Assembly: GCA_900551335.1 (NCBI GenBank)
Contig: URVO01000007.1
Location: forward strand, 1-17,962
Length of the DNA stretch: 17,962 nt
From: an uncultured Phascolarctobacterium sp.
GTDB taxonomy: Bacteria; Bacillota; Negativicutes; Acidaminococcales; Acidaminococcaceae
Reading direction: 5' to 3'
Below are positions 1 through 6,051 of this stretch, in pieces. Position 1 is the first letter of the stretch. Each line of letters starts with the position of its first letter. A model generated the notes under the pieces. That model saw only the letters and a program-made list of their open reading frames with translations, did no database searches and was not told where the DNA came from. Made by a program: the position numbers and the translations under genes.

Positions 1-132
1 GACAGGGAGCAGAGCTTCCTCATTGGTGACGGCAAGCGTGATGTGGAGGCAGCAGAGGCGGCCGGAGTGAAAGGTTATCTTTTCACGGGCGGCAATCTGC
101 TTGACTTTGTAAAGACTATTTTAGAAAAATAA
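1..132 (+). CDS. gmhB: C-terminal end of a HAD-family heptose-bisphosphate phosphatase (GmhB-like), partial
   Basis: The first 43 codons are open in frame 1 and end at TAA 130-132. The start lies outside the window. The visible tail has the HAD-superfamily pattern IGDGKRDVEAAEAAGV, where the GD and the following D belong to the Mg2+-binding motif near the C-terminus of phosphatases, followed by a YLFTGG strand. In GmhB this tail closes the domain that removes the 7-phosphate from D-glycero-beta-D-manno-heptose 1,7-bisphosphate in the cytoplasm, on the way to ADP-heptose. The GmhB call rests mainly on the two downstream ADP-heptose-type glycosyltransferases. The fragment alone supports only a HAD phosphatase, and a histidinol-phosphatase-like HAD enzyme is the main alternative. 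Confidence 0.72.
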   Translation, partial: DREQSFLIGDGKRDVEAAEAAGVKGYLFTGGNLLDFVKTILEK

Positions 133-225
133 GACGCGTCAGAGTGCGGCAGCTGCGAGCAAGGGTGACGAAGGCGTACTTATAGTACGTCTAGGAGGCC
201 TTGTGAAGCAGATGGTGTGCTATGG
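133..225 (+). repeat. Dispersed intergenic repeat, copy A
   Basis: This stretch fills most of the 112-base gap between the phosphatase gene and the heptosyltransferase gene. It matches the reverse complement of 9526-9623 with few indels. The shared blocks include GCGAGCAA (157-164 here), GGCGTACT followed by a short spacer and GTAC, and TTGTGAAGCA then ATGGTG (201-218). The central GTACT...AGTAC (176-188) is palindromic. It contains an AGGAGG at 193-198 and a GTG at 203, which could mimic a start site, but the same string occurs in the non-coding copy B, so I treat it as repeat-derived. Confidence 0.7.
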
Positions 226-244
226 CGCGGCTAGGAAGAAAAAT

Positions 245-1288
245 ATGGAATACAAGAATATTCTCCTAATCAAAATGAGCTCCCTGGGCGATATCCTGCA
301 CACTCTGCCCTTTGCGGCAGCGCTGCGCAAGCGTTATCCTCAGGCAAAAATCACCTGGCTGGTGCATCCGCAGTTTGCTGGCTTTGTGCCTGATCCGCCG
401 GTGATCGACGAGGTTATTTATTTTGATAAGGTAAAATTTAAAAAGCTGGGCTGGAGCGAGAAGCTGCAATACTTTTGCGAAATGCGTTCTCTGCTGCACA
501 GCAAGCACTTTGATCTGGTCATAGATATGCAGGGCTTGTTCAAGAGCGCTGTGCTGGCGGCTATCAGCGGCTGCGACAACCGCATCGGCTATTGCGAGAT
601 GCGCGAGGGTAGCGGCCTGGTCAGCAAGGCGATTGGCGGCAGCCATAGCAAGGACCATGTTATTGAGCGTTATCTGGATGTGGCGCGTTATCTTGGCGCG
701 AAGGTGGATTCGCTGGATGATGTGGAGTTCCCAATGCCTGATTTGAGCAAGGAAACTGCTTCGGTACAGGCTAAGCTGAAGGAAGCAGGCTGGCAGGGCG
801 GCAGCTATGTGGTCATTGTTCCCGGCGCACGCTGGTGGACGAAGGAGTGGCCTGTGGAGCACTATATCGAGCTGGCGAAAAAAATTACCGCAGGCGGCAC
901 GGCTGTTGTGCTGGCCGGCGGGCCGGACGATGCTGTTAAGGGCGGAAAAATCGCTGAGGGCGCAGCGAGTCCGCTTGTGCTGGATATGACAGGACAGACG
1001 AGTCTGCGTGAGCTGGCAGCGCTGATTAAGGCGTGCAGCTTTTATATCAGCGCCGATACAGGTCCGCTGCACTTTGCGGCGGCTTTGAAAAAGCCGCTCG
1101 TAGCGATGTATGGTCCGACGAAGGCCGACCGCACCGGTCCCTATGGCAGCAAAAATTCCACGGTGCTGCTTTCACCTGCCAAATGCGCAGGCTGCTTGAA
1201 GAAAAAGTGCGATAACTGGCATTGTATGCATGATATAACGCCGGAGATGGTTTATAAAATTTATCAGGAAAAGGTGGCAGAGGGCTGA
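245..1288 (+). CDS. waaC: Lipopolysaccharide heptosyltransferase I (WaaC-like), glycosyltransferase family 9
   Basis: The 347-residue protein should transfer L-glycero-D-manno-heptose from ADP-heptose to Kdo2-lipid A on the cytoplasmic face of the inner membrane. It has the family 9 two-domain GT-B layout. The N-terminal strand LLIKMSSLGDILHTLP (7-22) carries the expected catalytic Asp at about residue 16, VIDMQGLFKS is at 92-101, VPGARWWTKEWP (192-203) carries the sugar-nucleotide-side Lys, and DTGPLHFAAAL is at 271-281. Length fits the family. I chose ATG 245 because homology begins at MEYKNILLIK and AGGAAG lies 6 bases upstream. A longer GTG start at 203 has a good AGGAGG but lies inside a dispersed repeat. 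The C-terminus has four cysteines (314, 317, 322, 327) that the classic E. coli enzyme is not known for. The stop overlaps the next start as ATGA, so the two are translationally coupled. Confidence 0.85.
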   Translation: MEYKNILLIKMSSLGDILHTLPFAAALRKRYPQAKITWLVHPQFAGFVPDPPVIDEVIYFDKVKFKKLGWSEKLQYFCEMRSLLHSKHFDLVIDMQGLFKSAVLAAISGCDNRIGYCEMREGSGLVSKAIGGSHSKDHVIERYLDVARYLGAKVDSLDDVEFPMPDLSKETASVQAKLKEAGWQGGSYVVIVPGARWWTKEWPVEHYIELAKKITAGGTAVVLAGGPDDAVKGGKIAEGAASPLVLDMTGQTSLRELAALIKACSFYISADTGPLHFAAALKKPLVAMYGPTKADRTGPYGSKNSTVLLSPAKCAGCLKKKCDNWHCMHDITPEMVYKIYQEKVAEG

Positions 1289-2337
1289 TGGCACAAGCTG
1301 TAGAATTAAATGGTAAAAAAATATTGGTAACATTTTTGATGCATCTGGGTGACCTGACGCTGACTACGCCCTTTATCCATGCGCTGCGCAAGGCGGCACC
1401 GGACGCGCACATCACCTTTTTGGCGGACGAGAAGCTGAAGGACGTGGTGCTGCATAATCCGTATCTGGACGAGGTTATCACGATTGACAAGAAGGGCAAG
1501 GACAACAGCCTTTTGGCGCTTATGGCCTGTGCCCGCCGCTTGAGCAAGCTTGATTTCGACGTTTTGATTAACCTGCATCCGAATGAGCGCTGCAGCTTTA
1601 TTGATGCGCTGACTAAGACGAAGCTGCGCTGTGGCACGACGCATACTTTATTCAAACCGCTGTGGGATGTGTTCACGCCGCTGAACCGTAAAATCCACGC
1701 CGCAGATATGTATCTTGACGTGCTGACGCAGCTGGGTGTGCAGAAGCTTGAGCATAACGGTCTGGAGATTTTTCCGAGCGAGGAATATCAGCAGCATGCT
1801 GCGGAGTTCTGGCGTGAGCATGGCGTCTTTGCTACGGACAAGCTGGTAGGCTTCAACATCGGCAGTGCCGTTGTTACCAAGCGCTGGGCGCCGGAGCGCT
1901 TTGCGCAGGTAGCCGATATTCTTGCAGAGAAGGGCTATAAGCCGGTTTTCTTCGGCGGCACGATGGACGAGGAAATGGTGCAGGAGGCTGTCAGCTTCAT
2001 GAAGACGACGCCTGTTGTGGCAACAGGCAGCTTCCGTATTGGAGAGCTGGCGGCGGCTATGCGTCGCTGTAGCCTGATTATCACGAACGACAGCGGCCCT
2101 ATGCACGTGGCTATCAGCCAGAAGGTGCCTATCGTGGCGATGTATGGTCCGTCCAGCCCGAAGCTTTACGGTCCGTATACGCAGGATGCAACCATTGTGA
2201 CGGCCGTGCCGCCCTGTCCGGGCTGCGCAGACGGCATGAAGCACAAGTGCGACGATATGCAGTGCATGACACGCCTGACGGTGGAGCAGGTTGTGGAGGC
2301 AGCAGAAAAAATGCTGGCGCTGCACGCAGAAGCGTAA
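1288..2337 (+). CDS. Glycosyltransferase family 9 protein, second heptosyltransferase (WaaF/WaaQ-like)
   Basis: This is a 349-residue paralogue of the preceding gene. It has KILVTFLMHLGDLTLTTP at 11-28 with the catalytic-position Asp at 22, GSAVVTKRWAPERF at 192-205, and NDSGPMHVAISQKVPIVAMY (267-286). It should add a further heptose to the LPS inner core from ADP-heptose in the cytoplasm. The N-terminal pattern resembles heptosyltransferase II/III types more than type I, and I cannot decide between them, so no symbol is given. Its start ATG overlaps the upstream TGA by one base. Like its partner it ends with a cysteine cluster (310, 313, 321, 326) of the form CxxC...C-x4-C-M. The gene ends just before a strong bidirectional terminator, closing the LPS operon. 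Confidence 0.82.
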   Translation: MAQAVELNGKKILVTFLMHLGDLTLTTPFIHALRKAAPDAHITFLADEKLKDVVLHNPYLDEVITIDKKGKDNSLLALMACARRLSKLDFDVLINLHPNERCSFIDALTKTKLRCGTTHTLFKPLWDVFTPLNRKIHAADMYLDVLTQLGVQKLEHNGLEIFPSEEYQQHAAEFWREHGVFATDKLVGFNIGSAVVTKRWAPERFAQVADILAEKGYKPVFFGGTMDEEMVQEAVSFMKTTPVVATGSFRIGELAAAMRRCSLIITNDSGPMHVAISQKVPIVAMYGPSSPKLYGPYTQDATIVTAVPPCPGCADGMKHKCDDMQCMTRLTVEQVVEAAEKMLALHAEA

Positions 2338-2344
2338 TAAAAAA

Positions 2345-2380
2345 CAGCTTCAGACGAAAGTCTGAAGCTGTAATTTTTTT
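2345..2380. terminator. Bidirectional intrinsic terminator between the LPS operon and putP
   Basis: A perfect 11-bp stem, CAGCTTCAGAC (2345-2355) with GTCTGAAGCTG (2360-2370), closes on a GAAA loop. On the plus strand it is followed by TAATTTTTTT. On the minus strand it is followed by the complement of the A-run at 2338-2344. It lies between two convergent genes and should stop transcription in both directions. Confidence 0.93.
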
Positions 2381-2385
2381 GTCTG

Positions 2386-3843
2386 TTAATCTTCCGTATA
2401 ATTGTTGGCCTTGTCGTAAAGTGCCGTAACCTCTTTGGAGGGAGCACCGCAGACAATGGAAACAAGCACGCCTGCAAGCAGGCTGGCGAAGAAGCCGGGG
2501 ATGATTTCGTAGATACCGGTGCTGGAGGCCATGGTCAGGAACCAGCCGATATCGACCAAGGCACCTACAACGATGCAGGCTACTGCGCCCTGGAAGGTGA
2601 AGTTACGCCAGAACAGGCTCAGCATGATAGCCGGGCCGAAGGCTGCACCGAATACGCCCCAAGCGTTGGAAACGAGCTCCATAATGCTGCCTGCACGCGG
2701 AGAATCGGCAATCAGCAGCGCTACGAAGGAGATGGCGAGAACGACCAGACGGCCTGCCCAAAGCATTTCCTTGTCGCTGGAGGAGTTCTTGCGGATAACG
2801 GGCTTATACACGTCGCTGGCAAAGGCCGAAGCGGAGGAGAGCAGCTGGCTGGAGGCCGTGCTCATAGAAGCTGCTAGCACGCCGGAGAGCAGCACGCCGC
2901 TCATGAGAGCCGGGAAGATGCTGCGTACCATTGCGATGAAGACGAGAGAGTTTTTGTTGATGTTATCGTCCATGCCGAGGTACATACGGCCGACTACGCC
3001 AACCATCGTAGCAAAGAAGCAGATGAGGGCAGTCCAGCTGATAGCGATAATCGCAGATTTTTTCATTTCTTTCTGCGAGCCTAAGGACATGAAGCGGATG
3101 ATGATATGCGGCATACCGAAGTAGCCAAGGCCCCAGCCGAAGCCGGAGATGATATCGGTGACTTTGGCCATCGGATTCCAGTAGTCAGGCGGAATAGCTG
3201 CAACGGCAGTCGGGTTAATCAGGGATACAGCGAAAATCGGCGCGATTAAGAGCGAGCCGAGAATCATCAGGCCCTGATAGAAGTCAGTCCAGCATACAGC
3301 TTGGAAGCCGCCGAGGAAGGTGTAGCCGATGATGATGGCTGCTGCGAGATACATGGTGTAGGCTTCGTCAATACCGATAACGGTGTTGAACAGGGTACCG
3401 CAGGCCTTGATGCTCGAAGCAGAGTAAATCGTGTAGGCGATTAAGAAAACAATTGCGCAGATGACCTGAAGCACATAGGATTTGGACAGAAAGCGGTTGC
3501 TGAGGTACTGCGGAATAGTGATGGCGTCGTCCGCAACGATGGAGAAGCGGCGCAGGCGCGGTGCCTGGAAAATCCAGCTCAGCGAATAGCCAGTCAAAAG
3601 GCCGATGCTGATCCATGCCTGACCAAGGCCGAGCGCATAGATTGAGGTCGGCAGGCCCATGAGCACCCAGGCGCTCATATCCGAGGCGCCGGCGGAAAGT
3701 GCTGTTACCCACGGTCCCATCTGACGGCCGCCGAGAAAATATGTTTTCTCACCGCCGGAACGGTTTTTATAGAAAAACCAGATGCCGATGGACAGCATAA
3801 ATAAAAGGTAGACGATGAAGACTACCATTTCGGTTATATTCAT
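2386..3843 (-). CDS. putP: Sodium/proline symporter PutP (solute:sodium symporter family)
   Basis: This 485-residue, highly hydrophobic protein of about 13 membrane segments imports proline with Na+ across the inner membrane. The numbering matches E. coli PutP closely at the sodium site. SAGASDMSAWVLMGLP begins at residue 50, putting Asp at 55 and Ser at 57. The second Na+ ligand pair is Ser328-Thr329 in AASMSTASSQLLSSASA. Other family signatures are GGFQAVCWTDFYQG (178-191) and GFGWGLGYFGMPHIIIRF (234-251). I chose ATG at 3843 because GGAGGG sits 7 bases upstream on the minus strand (3851-3856). A longer reading to 3891 adds 16 unlikely residues overlapping the promoter. It is the only minus-strand gene and is convergent with the LPS genes. 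Proline is the most likely substrate, though a related solute cannot be excluded. Confidence 0.92.
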   Translation of the reverse strand: MNITEMVVFIVYLLFMLSIGIWFFYKNRSGGEKTYFLGGRQMGPWVTALSAGASDMSAWVLMGLPTSIYALGLGQAWISIGLLTGYSLSWIFQAPRLRRFSIVADDAITIPQYLSNRFLSKSYVLQVICAIVFLIAYTIYSASSIKACGTLFNTVIGIDEAYTMYLAAAIIIGYTFLGGFQAVCWTDFYQGLMILGSLLIAPIFAVSLINPTAVAAIPPDYWNPMAKVTDIISGFGWGLGYFGMPHIIIRFMSLGSQKEMKKSAIIAISWTALICFFATMVGVVGRMYLGMDDNINKNSLVFIAMVRSIFPALMSGVLLSGVLAASMSTASSQLLSSASAFASDVYKPVIRKNSSSDKEMLWAGRLVVLAISFVALLIADSPRAGSIMELVSNAWGVFGAAFGPAIMLSLFWRNFTFQGAVACIVVGALVDIGWFLTMASSTGIYEIIPGFFASLLAGVLVSIVCGAPSKEVTALYDKANNYTED

Positions 3844-3879
3844 TAAACAACCCTCCAAAAAATAAGAATAGATAGTATT

Positions 3880-3885
3880 ATTATA
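3880..3885 (-). promoter_or_regulatory. Probable -10 box of putP
   Basis: Read on the minus strand, 3885-3880 is TATAAT preceded directly by TG, about 37 bases before the putP start codon. No good -35 box is visible at 16-18 bases upstream, so the promoter may be weak or activator-dependent. Confidence 0.45.
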
Positions 3886-3976
3886 CACCAAAACGGGCGA
3901 TTAAGGTAGAAGAAAAGCAAAAAACGGGAAGTATTTTTTCTCGGAAGATAGTTTCGGCGCTTGTATAAGCAATTTC

Positions 3977-4005
3977 TTGACTGTACTTTATGGCTGTTAT
4001 ATAAT
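3977..4005 (+). promoter_or_regulatory. SigA-type promoter of the ywiB-UPF0371-argS operon
   Basis: TTGACT (3977-3982) and TATAAT (4000-4005) are separated by exactly 17 bases, nearly the consensus for the housekeeping sigma factor. Transcription should begin near 4012, giving a leader of about 130 bases before the ywiB-type start codon. The region 3844-4144 holds no convincing gene: it carries this promoter, the putP promoter on the other strand, and the leader. Confidence 0.9.
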
Positions 4006-4070
4006 ATTGAAGATATAAGTAGTTTTTTGCGCAGAGCTTTTTGCGCAGCAAAGACTGACAAAAATCTAGT

Positions 4071-4122
4071 GAGGGCGTGCCACCTTTGGATCATAAGGTC
4101 TGGGTAAAGGGTGCAGGCTCTC
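4071..4122 (+). promoter_or_regulatory. Candidate structured leader RNA upstream of the ywiB-like gene
   Basis: The leader can fold into a long interrupted hairpin. GAGGGC (4071-4076) pairs with GCTCTC (4117-4122), including one G-U pair. TGC (4078-4080) pairs with GCA (4113-4115), and ACCTTT (4082-4087) pairs with AAGGGT (4107-4112 region) around one bulged C. A small stem G-GATC/GGTC-T closes an ATAA loop (4088-4101), leaving GGGTA unpaired on the 3' side. ACCTT (4082-4086) could instead pair with AAGGT (4095-4099), giving a competing fold. There is no terminator tail, and the ribosome site GGAGG follows at 4134-4138. I do not recognise a known riboswitch or T-box here. Confidence 0.4.
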
Positions 4123-4144
4123 AACGTGTTTATGGAGGCAAAAG

Positions 4145-4564
4145 ATGCAGCCAGTAAAAATCCGTATACTGAGCACGACCAGTGAAGCTGGCAGCGAGGC
4201 TCAGTCCACAGAACAAAAATATCGTGGTCAGATGACTGAGAAGGGCGGCAAGTATTACGTGATGTACAGCGAGGACGAGCAGTCCGGCCTGGACAACACA
4301 AAGACGACGCTGAAATGGGATGACGAGCGTGTCATCGTCATGCGCAGCGGCAGCGTAGACCACCGTCAGGAGTTCTGCCGCGGCTATGTAGACAAGAGCG
4401 TCTATCATACTCCGTATATGAAGATCCCTCTGACTACAGAAACAACCTATCTATATACTTATTTCCGTGATGGCAGCTGGCATCTGGAAATAGAATATAC
4501 TCTGTACCATGATGACAAGCCTTATGGCGAGATGAAGATTTTAATTGAGATTGAGGAACTTTGA
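4145..4564 (+). CDS. DUF1934 family protein (YwiB-like, calycin-type beta-barrel)
   Basis: The protein has 139 residues, matching the small DUF1934/YwiB family, which forms a lipocalin-like beta-barrel of unknown function. Visible family features are KYYVMYSEDEQSGLDNTKTT in the middle, the alternating strand IVMRSGSVDHRQEF, and the closing strands WHLEIEYTLYHDDKPYGEMK. It has no signal peptide and no membrane segment, so it is probably cytosolic. The start ATG has GGAGG (4134-4138) 6 bases upstream. It is the first gene after the strong promoter at 3977-4005 and is separated from the next coding start by one base. In Bacillus subtilis ywiB also lies beside argS, so the neighbourhood is conserved. 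A ligand is expected from the fold but cannot be named. Confidence 0.85.
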   Translation: MQPVKIRILSTTSEAGSEAQSTEQKYRGQMTEKGGKYYVMYSEDEQSGLDNTKTTLKWDDERVIVMRSGSVDHRQEFCRGYVDKSVYHTPYMKIPLTTETTYLYTYFRDGSWHLEIEYTLYHDDKPYGEMKILIEIEEL

Positions 4565-4565
4565 C

Positions 4566-6032
4566 ATGAAAATAGGCTTTGATAATCAAAAATATTTGAC
4601 CATGCAATCTGAGCATATCAGAGAGCGCATTAGTAAATTTGGCGATAAGCTTTATCTTGAATTCGGCGGCAAGCTGTTCGATGATTATCATGCTGCCCGC
4701 GTGCTGCCGGGCTTTGCTCCGGACAGTAAGCTGCAGATGCTCCTGCAGCTGGCGGACCAGGCAGAAATGATTATTTCCATCAATGCCGATGATATTGAAA
4801 ATAACAAGATACGTCATGACCTCGGCCTGACCTATGATTTGGACGTGCTGCGTCTGGTGAAGGCTTACCGCGCTGAGGGCTTGTATGTAAGCAGCGTTGT
4901 TATTACACAATACAGGGGCCAGAAATCTATCGAAAGCTTCAAGAACAAGCTGGAGGCTCTGGATATTAAGGTTTATTATCATTATCCGATTGAAGGCTAT
5001 CCGCATAATGTGGAGCATATCGTCAGTGATGATGGCTATGGCAAGAACGATTATGTAGAAACAACGCGCCCACTGGTGGTTGTAACGGCCCCTGGCCCGG
5101 GCAGCGGCAAGATGGCGACCTGCCTGTCGCAGCTTTACCATGAAAACAAGCGCGGCATCAAGGCCGGTTATGCTAAGTTCGAAACCTTCCCCATCTGGAA
5201 TCTGCCCTTGAAGCATCCTGTCAATATGGCTTATGAGGCAGCGACGGCAGACCTGCAGGATGTTAATATGATTGACCCCTTCCATCTGGAGGCTTATGGC
5301 GTAACTACGGTAAACTATAACCGCGACGTAGAGATTTATCCTGTGCTGGCAGCGATATTTGAAGGCATTTACGGCTATTGCCCGTATAAATCGCCGACGG
5401 ATATGGGCGTTAATATGGCCGGCAACTGCATCTGTGATGATGAGGTATGTTGCGAGGCTTCGCGTCAGGAAATTATCCGCCGCTATTATCAGTCCCTGAA
5501 CCGCATGGTGAAGGATGAGGCGACGAAGCAGGAGGTTTATACGCTGGAGCTGCTGATGAAGCAGGCGAAGGTCAGCGTTAATGACCGCCGCGTTGTCACC
5601 GTAGCAAAGCAGGTTGCCGAGGAGCGCCAGTGCGCAGTTATTGCGCTGGAGCTTGAGGATGGCAGCATTGTTACCGGCAAGACAACTGATCTTCTGGGTC
5701 CTGCAAGTGCCGTGCTTCTGAATGCTATCAAGGCCTTGGGCAATATTGCCGACGAAATGCATCTGATTTCGCCGACCTATATCAACCCTATTCAGAATCT
5801 GAAAACAAAATTCTTAGGCAGCAGCAATCCGCGTCTGCACATGGACGAGGTGCTGATTGCGCTGTCTATGTGCGCAGCAACAGACAGCCTAGCGAAGCTG
5901 GCGCTGAGCCAGCTGCCGAAGCTCAAGGGCTGTCAGGCGCATTCTACCGTTATGCTGACGGAGGGCGATTTTAAAATCTTCAAGAAGCTGGGCATAGAGC
6001 TGACTAATGAACCAATTTACGAAACAAAATAA
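4566..6032 (+). CDS. UPF0371 (DUF1846) family protein, function unknown
   Basis: The 488-residue protein matches UPF0371/DUF1846 across its whole length. It starts MKIGFDNQKYLTMQS, followed by LYLEFGGKLFDDYHAARVLP (29-48) and VVVTAPGPGSGKMATCLSQL (171-190). GPGSGKMAT resembles a nucleotide-binding P-loop. Further on are GYAKFETFPIWNLPLKHPVN (201-220), KSPTDMGVNMAGN (275-287) and a cysteine cluster (288, 290, 295, 296) just before EIIRRYY. The family has solved structures but, as far as I know, no assigned reaction. I chose ATG 4566, with GAGGA 8 bases upstream inside the preceding gene, because family members begin at this MKIGFD; an in-frame TTG at 4545 would overlap ywiB. It is tightly coupled to ywiB and 19 bases ahead of argS, so it is probably made along with translation factors. 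No membrane segments are seen. Confidence 0.9.
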   Translation: MKIGFDNQKYLTMQSEHIRERISKFGDKLYLEFGGKLFDDYHAARVLPGFAPDSKLQMLLQLADQAEMIISINADDIENNKIRHDLGLTYDLDVLRLVKAYRAEGLYVSSVVITQYRGQKSIESFKNKLEALDIKVYYHYPIEGYPHNVEHIVSDDGYGKNDYVETTRPLVVVTAPGPGSGKMATCLSQLYHENKRGIKAGYAKFETFPIWNLPLKHPVNMAYEAATADLQDVNMIDPFHLEAYGVTTVNYNRDVEIYPVLAAIFEGIYGYCPYKSPTDMGVNMAGNCICDDEVCCEASRQEIIRRYYQSLNRMVKDEATKQEVYTLELLMKQAKVSVNDRRVVTVAKQVAEERQCAVIALELEDGSIVTGKTTDLLGPASAVLLNAIKALGNIADEMHLISPTYINPIQNLKTKFLGSSNPRLHMDEVLIALSMCAATDSLAKLALSQLPKLKGCQAHSTVMLTEGDFKIFKKLGIELTNEPIYETK

Positions 6033-6051
6033 ACAATAAGGAGAGATTGCT

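Noticed and set aside
203..244. Upstream GTG start for the heptosyltransferase with a good AGGAGG
   Set aside because: The string lies in a dispersed repeat that is non-coding at its other copy, and homology starts at ATG 245.
4012..4140. T-box leader for argS
   Set aside because: The conserved T-box sequence (GGTGG-ACC type antiterminator with a following terminator) is absent.
4077..4157. Small leader peptide frame from GTG 4077, overlapping the ywiB-like start
   Set aside because: It has only a poorly spaced GAGG, no family resemblance, and covers the predicted hairpin; a 12-codon frame at GTG 4069 also lacks a ribosome site.
4434..5762. 442-residue minus-strand frame opposite the UPF0371 gene
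   Set aside because: The UPF0371 protein matches its family end to end; the antisense frame has no family features.
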